Of a stretch of DNA of 64,000 nucleotides, positions 43,442 to 53,429 are shown one piece after another. The notes beneath the pieces are model-generated. The model saw only the letters and a list, made by a program, of their open reading frames with translations. It was not told the DNA's origin and did not search any database. Position 1 is the stretch's first letter, and each line of letters opens with the position of its first letter. The stretch is from Forficula auricularia (taxonomy: Eukaryota > Arthropoda > Insecta > Dermaptera > Forficulidae). The position numbers were made by a program, and so were the translations under genes. The stretch is taken from the NCBI GenBank assembly GCA_024734495.1, contig JALMQS010000030.1:10952378-11016377 (forward strand), given 5' to 3'.

Positions 43442-44088
43442 ACTTTACTATACAGAGTATGTTCAAGTTTTTGCTTTTTTTTGAAATATCTCAAAAATGT
43501 CTGAAACTATTTTCATTAAAAAAATTTACCAAAACCAAGGCATTTTGGTCTATAAAAAAGCCCTAATAAGTAAACATCGAAAAAATTGTATTTTTCGAGA
43601 TAATAATTGTTTTGTCAAAACGTCTGTTAGTATGTTAGTCTGTGCGTTACCAAATTTTTGTGGACGAACTAGCTCAAAAACTAGTGTGAATAACGAATCC
43701 AAATTTCACACGTAGTTTTGGTCCATTGAGATTAAAAGCTGATTAGATTTTGGTGCATATCGATCCAAAATTAAGAGGAGTAGAGGGGGGATTAAAAATT
43801 AAAAAACTAGGTTATTTGAGCAAACTCAACCAAATGTTGTATGCATAATCACTGGAACCCCAGAAGTCTAAAAATTCAAAAAATAACCGCCTGAAATGTG
43901 GGGGGGATGGTGTAGGGTCAAAAAATGAAAATATAGTCTCTTGTACCAAACTCAAGCAAATTTTGTATACATAATCAGTGGGTTCCCAGGAGTCTAAAAA
44001 TGCAAAAACTAACCCACCTCCCCTACATGATTATAAATAATTTTGTTAAATATTGAATATAAGTGAGGGGCCAGGTTGTATGGTAAAA
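43442..44088 (+). mobile_element. TIR element family M1, copy 2
   Basis: ACTTTACTATACAGAGTATG at the left and GGTTGTATGGTAAAA at the right. Interior as in copy 1, including CACACGTAGTTTTGGTCCAT and tandem AAATTTTGTATACATAATCA blocks. The 72-codon frame at 43497 is also open in part in the other copies by shared ancestry, but shows no protein motif. Confidence 0.66.
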
Positions 44089-44990
44089 TCGAGTGGATGG
44101 CCACATCAGAACACGACAGCTTATTTATTGATAGGGGGTGGGGTGGGTCAAAAATTTGGCTAATGATCTGGTGAATAGATGAAGACTCTGGAAGGTTTGA
44201 CCTTCATCAACAGTCTTGAAATAATGTATTTGTTATTTCTCATGGGCTCGTATATCCGATTGACGATTAACGATGTGACCAGCTTGCTATAACAACAAAT
44301 CATCTATATACAATCTACTTATTGAACACATGTGAAATAGCAGATAAAATATTTCTAAATAAAAAGAATGAAGATGAAAGTACCTTCGAAAATTTAGTCT
44401 TTAACAAATAAATTATATACATAGAAATGTAAATGTTTATTTCTATCAAGCAGAGGACAGCCTCATTGTTTATTGTTATAATCTTGGAATATTTTTTCTT
44501 CCCAATTGCTTCTGTTTTTAATGGGGTGTTGTTTTCTGCATAATGTTCCGTAGTAATTGACGCCATTTTAGCTGTTGTCCAAATCTCTCCTACAAGCTCT
44601 CAAATAAAAATAAAAGCCTTTTCTGGAAAGTGGATATGGGTGTGTCCAGAACATGAAAAAAAAATGTAAAAAAAACAGATTGCACTATTTGCTTCGTGTT
44701 TTATTATTCACCGTTTCTTAATAAGAGCCATTTTCAGATACAATACTCAAATAATAATAAAATGCAATCAGTGTTCAATAGCACAATGAGATTTCAAATA
44801 AAATCTTAATTGCTTTTCATAGAATTCAGTTAGCACTGAAACTTGAATGGAAGCCTATTCAGAAACGCAGAAAGGATATATGAAAAAAGAAATATATGTT
44901 TGTTTCTTTCTCTTTCTAGCTGTTTGAGGTCTTTGAGTGTTAAAATGAATATAGTCATAATAATTTAAGAATAAGGTGAGTGAAAGAAAA
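44089..44990. other. Spacer, no gene; foldback fragments
   Basis: 44225-44470 resembles 36110-36240 and 48230-48380. No coding region. Confidence 0.4.
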
Positions 44991-47025
44991 AATAAACTGC
45001 AACGGATCGTTGCTAAACTTTATCCAAATTCATTTGAAATATTAATATGTTTTGCTGGCTTGGTGTGTGCTGGATATATTAATTATTTATCCTTTAACAA
45101 TTAAAAAATAATATGTTTATTTCTTTATTATTAATCAGATATCACTTGCAATTTGCAGTTCATTTTGACTTTAATTCAAAAATAATGATCTATACTCTCA
45201 TTTAATAGTGGAGGAATAACCATTCTATATTGGATTTTTGACGTTTCGGTTATTATTAGTAACCATTGCTGAAGACATGGAGGAATCGACTTAAAATCAA
45301 AAATAGCCATAGATTCTCATCTAATACTCGAGGAATAACAATTTTACATTAGATTTTTGACGCTTCGATTATTATTGGTAACCATTGCTGAAGACATGGA
45401 GGAATCGGCTTAAAATCAAAAATAATGATCAATTCTTATCAAATACTAGAGGAATAACCTTATGCATTCCATTTTTGATGTTTTGACTAGAAATGTCAAA
45501 AATCCAATAAAGAATGGTTATTCCTCAAGTACTAGATGAGAATCAATCGCTATTTTTATTTTATGTCGATTCCTCTATGTCTACAGCAATGCTTACCAAT
45601 TAAAACCGAAACGTCAAAAATTCAATATAGAATAGTTATTCCTCAAGTACTAGATGAGAATCAATCGCTATTTTTGATTTTAAATCGATTCCTCTATCTC
45701 TGTCAGCAATGGTTACCAATAAAAACCGAAACGTCAAAAATCCAATATAGAATAGTTATTCCTCAAGTACTAGATGAGAATCAATCGCTATTTTTGATTT
45801 TAAATCGATTCCTCTATCTCTGTCAGCAATGGTTGCCAATAAAAACCGAAACGTCAAAAATCCAATATAGAATAGTTATTCCTCAAGTACTAGATGAGAA
45901 TCAATAGCTGTTTTTGATTTTAAATCGATTCCTCTATGTCTTCAGCAATGGTTACCAATAAAAACCGAAACGTCAAAATTTCAATATAGAATGGTTATTC
46001 CTCAAGTACTAGATGAGAATCAATCGATATTTTTGATTTTAAGTCGATTCCTCTATGTCTTCAGCAATGGTTAACAATAAAAACCGAAACGTCAAAAATC
46101 CAATATACCGTAGAATGGTTATTCCTCAAGTACTAGATGAGAATCAATCGCTATTTTTGGTTTTAAGTCGATTCCTCTATGTCTTCAGCAATGGTTACCA
46201 ATAAAAACCGAAACGTCAAAAATCTAATATAGAATGGTTATTCCTCAAGTACTAGATGAGAATCAATCGATATTTTTGGTTTTAAGTCGATTCCTCTATG
46301 TCTTCAGCAAAGGTAAGGGATAAGAAAGAACGCAGTTGCTATGGTTACTTATAAACTTTCCTCCTAAATTTGTAGCATTTCACAGAGAAAAGCCTATCCA
46401 TTCTTACTTAGTTAGGTTAAATGAGTCCTATATTACCATAAACAGATCAAATGAATAAATTTTAAAGAATTCAAAAATCTTACTTTAGAGTAAAGTACTT
46501 TAAAATATAATTTTACTAAAAACTTTATTTAACCTTTTTTGTCGTCCCCAAAGGTACTTAATTAGGATATTAAATTTCATCAAAATTGGTTAAGTCAATT
46601 TAAATATATTTAGAAAAAACTAAAAAAGTACTAAAATAAATAATGTTGTATAATACTAATGTTTGTGGGCCGATATGTACCAAAAACTAATCAGCGCTTC
46701 ATGTTGTTAAAAAATGGTAGGTTTTCAATTTCATTTCAATCCGTTCAAAGGTGTGGAAAAAATCCTGGATGAAAAAAACGATAACATCCATCCATCCCCA
46801 TACACTTCCAAAAAAAATGGCACTTTTTGGCCTCTCGACGAGATCCCAGGTAATTTTTGGCAAAATCGTCACGTGATAAAATTCAATTTAATTGAATACT
46901 ACAATTTGTGACCTTAATTGAGACCATGGGTTCCGTAGTCTTTACCTGAGGACCCTTTGAAGTCGCTCTTGCCGCGAGACCTATTACAATAATTTCCCCA
47001 TGCTTCGGATTGGATAAACTAAAAA
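44991..47025 (-). repeat. Right arm of giant inverted repeat
   Basis: Reverse-complement counterpart of 40215-41778. Starts AAATAAACTGCAACGGATCG and ends near CATGCTTCGGATTGGATAAA. It contains the larger R120 array. The 3.2-kb spacer between the arms includes a complete M1 element and the 42178 foldback. Confidence 0.82.
45187..46310 (+). repeat. R120 tandem array in right arm, with internal inversion
   Basis: GAAACGTC recurs in plus orientation at 45608, 45728, 45848, 45967, 46086 and 46210 (spacings 120, 120, 119, 119, 124). Before 45480 the units run in the opposite orientation (GACGTTTCGGTTATTATT at 45240). Each unit has GGTTaccaataaaAACC, a hammerhead-like stem II, then GAAACGTC, but CAGCAAT stands where CTGANGA is expected. 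The 123-codon frame at 45536-45907 is three repeats of the unit, not a gene. Confidence 0.85.
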
Positions 47026-47394
47026 CATTTCAATGCAGATTATTAAAAAATATCTTTAAGAAAAAAACGTTTCGAGGAAAACAATTGATTTTAAACAATT
47101 CGAAGAAGATTACTGGTCGCTCCCAAGGGGCAGGCTGATAAAATATTTTTTTGAAATAATTAACTGGGCATGTTCTTGGACCATCAAACCTCGTAGAATG
47201 ATCAAATCAAAGTAACTAAGATAATATATCGTAAGGAGTGTTTTACCTTAATAAATTTGGTCCTTCGACATGCTGTTGGAGTATTAAGTTCACGAAAAAA
47301 TGTATTTATTTATTTATTTGTTTATTCATGTTTAATCATATTTTGAAAATCCACTGTGTGCAAATTTTATTAATCTGGCAATTTTTTTCGATAG
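47026..47394. other. No gene recognised
   Basis: AT-rich with (TTTA)n near 47301. Confidence 0.4.
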
Positions 47395-48190
47395 CAAGAT
47401 TTTATATATAAACCTATAAAACTCCCAGACATATCATTCGGTTCAAACTCACTGGAATTCAGAGGTAAAATTTCAATGCTAGGCGTCACACTAGGGTGTG
47501 ACCTTTCTTGGAATGACCATATCTCAACCACTGCTAAAGCTGCAGTGGGCAAGCTTGGTCTCCTATTTAAGCCTAGACGCTATTATAGTCCCAGTCAACT
47601 TCTTACACTGTATAAGGCTCAAATTCGTCCCTGTCTCGAATATGGCTCCTATCTGTAGGAAGGGGCCTCCAAGCATTCTCTTGCCACACTGGATGCAATT
47701 CATAAGCGAGCAATTAAACTAATAGGAGACCCGGCTCTAATCAACTCACTCGCCTCCCTGGCTCACCGAAGAACCGTTTCTGCCCTTTCCCTGTACTACA
47801 GATACTATCATGGTGTCTGTTCAGTTGAGCTGAAATCAATTATCCCCCCTAAAGCCCTCTTTACGAGAAACACACGGATTTCGAAAGCTCAGCACCCCTT
47901 CGCTGTCAAATTGGATAAAAATCGAACAAGCGCTTTCGCCAACTCTTTTATTCCTATGACCTCCAGAGACTGAAACTCGCTCCCTGTTACCATCTTCCCC
48001 GCAACTTATAACCTTCACCTGTTTAAGACCCGTATTCACAGATACCTTCGACCCCTACCCAGCCCATTAAAACCCTTCTTCTTCTTCTTCTTCTTCTTCT
48101 TCTTCTCACGATGAAGGGGCCATCCAAGGCCTTTAGGGAATGCACCTTTTTGGTGTAACTCCTTCTTTCATCATTTTCATTAAAAAAAAA
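47395..48190 (+). pseudogene. 5'-truncated non-LTR retrotransposon (CR1/Jockey-type), copy 2
   Basis: Longer than copy 1. Translation from 47476: MLGVTLGCDLSWNDHIS, AKAAVGKLGLLFKPRRYY, SPSQLLTLYKAQIRPCLE, then TAG at 47656-47658 in place of Trp, continuing EGASKHSLATLDAIHKRA, LASLAHRRTVSALSLYYR, FIPMTSRD, a TGA for Trp near 47972, and HLFKTRIHRYLRPLPSPL. This is the RT thumb and C-terminal part of CR1/Jockey-type ORF2. (TTC)n at 48079-48108 in the 3' end, then the same terminal CATCATTTTCATTAAAAAAA as copy 1. Two stops, no catalytic RT motif: dead. Confidence 0.88.
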
Positions 48191-48229
48191 TTAAAACTTG
48201 ACTTAAATTAGAAAAGATTTGATCTGCTA

Positions 48230-48375
48230 TATTACACAGATTCAAATACCCGATTGGATGTAGATAAATTCGTATTTATTGTAAAAGCAAGTTGTTAACA
48301 TAACACAAGAAAAAACACATTTACCTACATCCAATTGGGTATTTGAATCCATAAGAAATAGCAGATAAAATATTT
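48230..48375. repeat. Small inverted repeat
   Basis: CAAATACCCGATTGGATGTA at 48243 and TACATCCAATTGGGTATTTG at 48333 are inverted, with GCTATAT..../AATAGCAG outside. Relatives at 36110 and 44230. Confidence 0.6.
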
Positions 48376-48530
48376 ATTCTTCTTTTAAGAACGAAAAGTG
48401 GTATAAAGTTCGTTCTTGTGCTCAACTGTTTGTATTTTCAATGCGAATTCTTATATTCTTCTTTTTAAGAACGAAAAGTAGTATAAAGTTCGTTCTTGTG
48501 CTCAACTGTTTGTATTTTCAATGCGAAGAA
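48376..48530 (+). repeat. 80-bp tandem duplication
   Basis: AAGAACGAAAAGTGGTATAA at 48387 recurs as AAGAACGAAAAGTAGTATAA at 48467, with the following ~60 bases (GTTCGTTCTTGTGCTCAACT...) near-identical: a recent head-to-tail duplication. Confidence 0.88.
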
Positions 48531-48669
48531 ATGATCAAATTTTGGTCTTTCCCACCACTTCCTGTTAAAAATGTAAAATTATTCAAAAAGTATCATTTTT
48601 TTGAGATTTTAAACCATTTCTATAGTAAATAATAATAAACAGGTGTGTTGAGAATTACCATTTAATAAA

Positions 48670-48960
48670 TTAAATTGAAAGGTTTTGCCCAGAGTAGCAG
48701 AATTTTTATAAATTAAAGGAGACAATAAAAGAGTGTGTCGTCTACTGGAATTATACATTTTTAATTTATTTATAACGAGACTATAGTTTCGAGAGCTTTA
48801 TCAGTCTATTACACTTGATTAACAGGAATTACTGTAGGTGAATCAATTGCAAAAGACTGATGAAGAGAGCAAAGCACTCGAAACTATAGTCTCGTTATAA
48901 ATAAATCAAAATTTATAATTCCAGCAGAAGACACACTCTTTTTATTTATTTTTTTCTAAT
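48670..48960 (+). mobile_element. Hammerhead-bearing foldback element (family A), copy 3
   Basis: Left arm GAGTAGCAGAATTTTTATAA and AATAAAAGAGTGTGTCG; right arm AATTCCAGCAGAAGACACAC. The inner arms each contain a hammerhead-type segment facing outward: minus at 48779-48804 (CTGATAA, stem II collapsed, GAAAC, TATA, GTC) and plus at 48857. Confidence 0.72.
48857..48891 (+). ncRNA. Minimal hammerhead motif, intact core
   Basis: CTGATGA, stem II GAGAGC/GCACTC (one A-A mismatch), GAAAC, TATA, GTC. Helix I begins GA/TC. Core and cleavage triplet intact. Confidence 0.68.
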
Positions 48961-49199
48961 TATCTAGTCTCATTCATAAGTTCTGAAACTAATAGGATGC
49001 TCAAGATTTGATCACGTCTTGAATTGGAAATACAAACATTGTAATACTAGATCGAACTTTCGAAAACTTTTTGTTATTGACGATATTGGAATCCAATGAG
49101 ACAGAAAATAAGTGAATTTTTTGAAATTTGAAAATATTTAAGATTTTTCCGAAATTTAAGCTCACGATGATTATTGAATGAAAAAAATAAATAATTTAA

Positions 49200-49445
49200 A
49201 CAACATTTCAAGACATATCAAGAATTAATTTTTAATCTCAGAAAGGGCACATTTTCTCTCATGAACCTAGTTAGAGTTTGATGATCGATAAATAGTTCAA
49301 CGAAGAAATTAATTCCTGTGAATCAATTGTAATAGACTGATGAAGAGGGCAAAGCTCTCGTAACTATAGTCTAGTTATAAATAAATTAAAAATTTATAAT
49401 TCCAGCAGAAGACACACTCTTTTATTGTCTCCTTCAATTGAATAA
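49200..49445 (+). mobile_element. Family A, right-half fragment
   Basis: Only the right half (from about 49310: TTAATTCCTGTGAATCAATT) through ATTCCAGCAGAAGACACACT and TTATTGTCTCCTTCAATTGA is present, with a mutated hammerhead at 49337. Confidence 0.6.
49337..49371 (+). ncRNA. Hammerhead motif, GAAA mutated to GTAA
   Basis: CTGATGA, stem II GAGGGC/GCTCTC with a G-U pair, GTAAC for GAAAC, TATA, GTC. Likely inactive because of the A to T change in the core. Confidence 0.58.
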
Positions 49446-49605
49446 ATTAATTAATTCATCGAAAGTGCAAATAGCGTACCGATTCTTGAAATTTTTTCAC
49501 TTTTTCCTCCAATTTCGAGTCAATTCTATATTTCGATCGCCCGGCGAGCTGTTTTTCAATAAATATGTAAATAAATTGACACGATCTAATGTGGAGATCA
49601 ACTTG

Positions 49606-50267
49606 ACTTTACCATACACTTCTGGTTGAGTTTGGTACAAGGGCCTAGATTTTAATTTTTTGACCCCTGCCCCCCATTTTGGGGGGTTTGTTTTTGCATT
49701 TTTAGTGTTCTAGGGTCCCACTGATTATGTATACAAAATTTGCTTGAGTTTGCTCAAATGGCCTAGATTTTGATTTTTTGCCCTGACCCGCAAGAAAAAA
49801 AATATCTACGTTATTTTATCTACGTTATTTTAGGTTCATTTTATAGTATATTTCATTTTTATTGTTTTATTAGTTTGAAAATATTATAATTTTAAATTTT
49901 AATCCCCCTCACCTTAATTTTGTTTCGATATGCACTAAAATCTATTCAGCTCTTAATCTCAATGGACCAAAACTACCTGTTAAATTTGGTTTTGATATTC
50001 ACACTAGTTTTTGAGCTAACTCGTCCACAAAATTTAGTAACCCACAGACTAACAGACATTTTGATAAAACAGTTATTATCTCAAAAAATATAATTTTTTT
50101 GATATTCACTCATTTGAGCTTTTCTGTAGACGAAATGCCATGGTTTCGCCCAATTTTTTTTATCAAAATAGTTTCAGCCGTTTTTGAGATATTTAAAAAA
50201 AAAGAAGCAAAAAACCACTTTTTTCATTCACGATTACAATACTTGACCATACCCTCTATGGTAAAGT
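49606..50267 (-). mobile_element. TIR element family M1, copy 3 (inverted)
   Basis: ACTTTACCATACACTTCTGG at 49606 and CTCTATGGTAAAGT ending at 50267. On the minus strand the order of blocks equals copy 1 (GGTATGGTCAAGTATTGTAA first). 662 bp. No protein. Confidence 0.66.
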
Positions 50268-51059
50268 AAAAAGTTGAATAGATTTTGGAAAATTTCCCAT
50301 GTCTAAAATGTCAATAGGATTTGGAATTCCATTTGAGAATCCCTCATTCCCTCACTTCTCTCTCGTTTCCTTTCACTATCTATCTTTCTATCTAGCTAAA
50401 TGTTGTCTTCTCTATTTGAATTAGATCATGGATGGCTTGTTAGAGAGAGCTGGAAATATTTATTTAAGAGAACTGGGGTCATATTAGCAAAGAGCGATTA
50501 ATTAGCTACAGCCAATCAGAACGAGATTTTCGGAAAGTACCAGGGGCATCTTACTCCTTCCTATTTGCTCAGCGATATTAACTCATGCTTGTAGACGTGT
50601 TTCGATTTCAACTTGCAGTAACCACAACTAGCTAGAGGCTTGCTAGGAGATATTCGTCTACTTTGACGAATTCAAATGGAATAGCCAGAAAATAGCAACG
50701 TAAAAAAGAAAGATTTATTCGTTTTCTCAATCACTTTACAAGTGAATTTGACCTATTTCGGAAAGAGGAGCCTTTGTAGCGAAATCTGCCTCAAGGAATC
50801 TTGACTTTCAATTCAGGCTCAGAGGGTGGGAGTCGGAAAGGGGGTAGGTGTAGGTGTCGGAAGGGGGTGGGCTGGCTATTCGCCCTCCTGGAATCTTCTT
50901 AGAGTAAACAAAAAATAGATTTGAATGGGTATCATCACAAATTTATTTTAAGCATTCTCCAATACAATAAAATTTTTACCTTATTTTCATGAATGCTTAG
51001 ATATACTCTTTTCTAAAATTTGTTTAAAGAATAAAATAAAATTTTAAGTATCTTATTAT
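50268..51059. other. No gene recognised
   Basis: 50300-50680 is moderately AT-rich and lacks an obvious repeat match but has no frame of note. G-rich patch near 50825-50870. Confidence 0.4.
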
Positions 51060-51390
51060 TAGTATTATATTAAACCAGCAATTCTTTGTCTTAGAATCGA
51101 TTTCTCTAAAACAGCTCTAACGATTTGGATGGAATTCAGAGGTTACGGGGTTTTGGGGTTGACAATTCGATCAGTCACGGTTTCATCTTCGGCTATGTTA
51201 TTTTTTATGGTTTTTTTGCTAATTGAAATAATTATTCACAGGTGGTTGTCTCCATAAAAATGTATAATTACATTTTTATTCAATTTCCTCTTAATAATTA
51301 ATTAGATTTTTAATTTTAAATCCCACTAATAAATCATTACAAATATTATTATATATGAAAATTTGACAATTTAATTGATTAAAGCTATTT
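51060..51390 (+). mobile_element. Helitron-like family B, plus copy
   Basis: TTAAACCAGCAATTCTTTGT, AACAGCTCTAACGATTTGGA, TCACGGTTTCATCTTCGGCT, ending with the CCCACTAATAAATCATTACA block. Same order as 31991-32350 on the opposite strand. Confidence 0.52.
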
Positions 51391-51720
51391 TTCTATTTTC
51401 TATAAAATAATTTATTAGAATCAATTCAATAAATTTTATTCTCTTAAAAAATCCGATAATTCGAAGGATCGTCCCTCCTTCTTCGGGATTTAAAAGGGTC
51501 AACGATGTATATTAATATATTCTTTTTAATTGCAATTACATTCAAAACTTTGTGGCTAGTGATTCCTCTTGATGATGGCCAGAGCGAGTTTAAAAGTAAA
51601 AGCAAAAATATAAATTAAGTTTTATTTCAATTTTATTTTATTTTGGCTTCGAATAAAAATTGACCTTTTTATCTGAATTTAAAATGAAAAATAATATAAT
51701 ATTAATATATCGCTTTTAAC
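51391..51720. other. No gene; possible decayed hammerhead
   Basis: CTTGATGATGGCCAGAGCGA at 51569 has a CTTGATGA-like start but GAGTTTAA instead of GAAAC; probably a decayed relative. AT-rich otherwise. Confidence 0.35.
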
Positions 51721-51775
51721 TGAAGCAAAAAATTACCGAGCATCGCTCGGTGTTCCAGGTACTTATTATACTTTA
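51720..51775 (-). repeat. Hairpin terminus of the Helitron-like family (inverted)
   Basis: TTACCGAGCATCGCTCGGTG followed by TTCCAGGTACTT, the reverse complement of the termini at 2728, 5724 and 6145. Confidence 0.55.
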
Positions 51776-51811
51776 CAGTCTAAATATTCTCACTTGTCCA
51801 AATTATTAATA

Positions 51812-51977
51812 CAACCTCCTTATTCCTCTTATCAATATTGCATTATTAAAAGAGAAAGAAAAATCTTCTTAATTTTTGAAAAAATTATTATTGTTAATAC
51901 ACATATTTTTCAAAAATTAATAAGATTTTTCTTTCTCTTTTAATAATGCAAGATTGATAAGAGGAATAAGAAGGTTG
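51812..51977. repeat. Inverted repeat, ~70-bp arms
   Basis: CAACCTCCTTATTCCTCTTA at 51812 pairs with the complement ending at 51977. The inner arms contain ATTAAAAGAGAAAGAAAAAT and its inverse; loop about 20 nt, a few indels. Confidence 0.82.
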
Positions 51978-52165
51978 AATTATAATAATAATAATAATGA
52001 TAAAATCAGCCATCTCAATTTATGAATTTTATTTATCAGGCTTACAGGTATTGTATATTTATACAAGTTTTATTTTAATTAGATATAACAAATCAGAGGA
52101 AAAAAAGGAAACAATTAAACTCCGTGTTAAATCATACGACCAATCGAACGTTTCGCTAATTTATT

Positions 52166-52415
52166 TTATATTGAGGGGACAATAAAAGAGTGTGCATTTT
52201 GCTGGAATTATAAATATTTAATTTATTTATAACGAGATACATACATTAATTACTGTGAATCAATTGTAATAGACTGATGAATAGGGCAAAGCTCTCGAAA
52301 CTATAGTCTCGTTATAAATAAATTAAAAATTTATAATTCCAGCAGAAGACATACTCTTTTATTGTCTCCTTTAATTTGTACAAATTCTGCTACTCTCGGC
52401 AAAAACTTTCAATTT
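52166..52415 (+). mobile_element. Family A foldback, copy 4, with 8-bp target duplication
   Basis: Starts near TTATATTGAGGGGACAATAA and ends TCTCGGCAAAAACTTTC. AATTTATT is found on both sides (52158-52165 and 52416-52423). Removing the insert restores a continuous left arm of the host foldback element, which gives good boundaries for family A and shows that it inserts as a unit of ~250 bp. Confidence 0.68.
52274..52308 (+). ncRNA. Minimal hammerhead motif, intact core
   Basis: CTGATGA, stem II AGGGC/GCTCT (one G-U), GAAAC, TATA, GTC. Helix I: GA/TC, a small internal loop (TA vs G after the proximal pairs), then TTGTAA with TTATAA (six pairs, one G-U). All core positions and the cleavage triplet kept. 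Confidence 0.75.
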
Positions 52416-52521
52416 AATTTATTGTATCCTCATCAAGCTCTTGATCAAATTATTTTCAAACATTTTGTCATTTTTTGTCTTGCTAAATGACAAAGTGTTT
52501 GAAAATAATTTAAGCAAGTGC

Positions 52522-52553
52522 CTGATGAAGCTATAATAAATTAGCGAAACGTT
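52522..52553 (+). ncRNA. Minimal hammerhead motif, intact core, GTT site
   Basis: CTGATGA, stem II GCTA/TAGC around an A/T loop, GAAAC, GTT. Helix I: upstream CAAGTGC pairs with downstream GCGATTG as three pairs (one G-U), one mismatch, three pairs. Helix III nearly absent. Confidence 0.7.
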
Positions 52554-52639
52554 GCGATTGGTCTTATGATTTAACATGGAGTTTAATTGTTTCCCTTTTT
52601 TCCTCTGATTTGTTATATCTAATACTGAGTTAAGAACTG

Positions 52640-53299
52640 AACAATAATAATTTTAAGAAATTATAAAATAAAACAAAAATGAGTTTTTATCTCGATAAAT
52701 TTTGGGTTGTCAGCCCAGGTGTTAGAAATACTCATTTTTGTTTTATTTTATGTGGAACCTACTTCGTAACAAGTACTTGTTTATGCAGACAACGGAATGG
52801 CTCATGATTAGAGACCGGATTCCTATGCAATAGCATATTTTGTTTGCCGCCACATACGACCCAGGGGATCAATTATCTATCCGAATCATGCATCTAGGAT
52901 ACTGTAGGTTAAATTTTATATTGCATATTTTTGCATATTTGAGTAATATTTTATAAAATTGCATATTTGAAGAATATTGCATAAAATTGCATATTTGAAG
53001 GATTTTTTGTCATATATTGCCTATTTCGTTCCAAATACAGATTTTTTAAAAGTAAATTTTCGGAGAAAGAATGAAAAAAAATGAAGAAATATATATAATT
53101 ATAAAGTTCCTTTAAATTTGCCCCCATTACATCTGATGCGCTCCTTTTCATCGTATAATATTTTAAGTGACCGTAGACATAATAACCTGAAGATAATTTA
53201 GAAAAATACTTGTAAACATAAATTATTCACAATTAATTATTTTTGAGATCCTTTGTTAATTATTTCTTTATTATTATTTTTATTATTATTTTTTAATGG
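52640..53299. other. No gene; inverted TGAGTTTTTAT/AATACTCATTTTTG pieces
   Basis: A short inverted segment (AAAATAAAACAAAAATGAGT at 52666; ACTCATTTTTGTTTTATTTT at 52730) and TTGCATATTT simple repeats around 52920-52990 and 53810-53890. No coding region. Confidence 0.4.
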
Positions 53300-53425
53300 C
53301 TTTCGGTAACTATAGCTAATTTTCGCCATTGAGTATTCGTGTGTGTGTGGTAGAAAGTGTGTGTAAATTAGTGTAGTGATCAGATTATAGCCTGACAAAT
53401 ATTTGCATTTTTTATTAGTTTATTA
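53300..53425 (-). repeat. SINE fragment (minus)
   Basis: On the minus strand, AATATTTGTCAGGCTATAAT then CTGATCACTAC, (CA)n and GGCGAAAATTAGCTATAGTT resembles the body of the SINE at 654 (TTTGACCGGCTATAATCTGA, CACACACA, AAAATAGCCAAAATGG). The tRNA head is missing. Confidence 0.5.
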
Positions 53426-53429
53426 TTTG

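Larger units (their letters stand above)
52083..52636. mobile_element. Foldback element with hammerheads, interrupted by family A
   Basis: Outer arms: GATATAACAAATCAGAGGAA at 52083 and its inverse ending near 52632, running in through AACAATTAAACTCC and GACCAATCG to GAACGTTTCGCTAATTTATT. Each arm ends with a hammerhead segment. The right one (52522) is whole. In the left one the minus-strand TTGATGA half and the GAAACGTT half are separated by the family A insertion at 52166-52415. A relative arm occurs at 55505 (GATCAGAGGAAAATAGG). Confidence 0.68.

Noticed and set aside
45536..45907. 123-codon frame with three near-identical protein repeats
   Set aside because: The 120-bp DNA unit is a multiple of three and stays in frame; other units of the array have stops and the family is non-coding.
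45187..46310. CRISPR array
   Set aside because: Units are ~120 bp and contiguous without unique spacers, in a eukaryotic genome.
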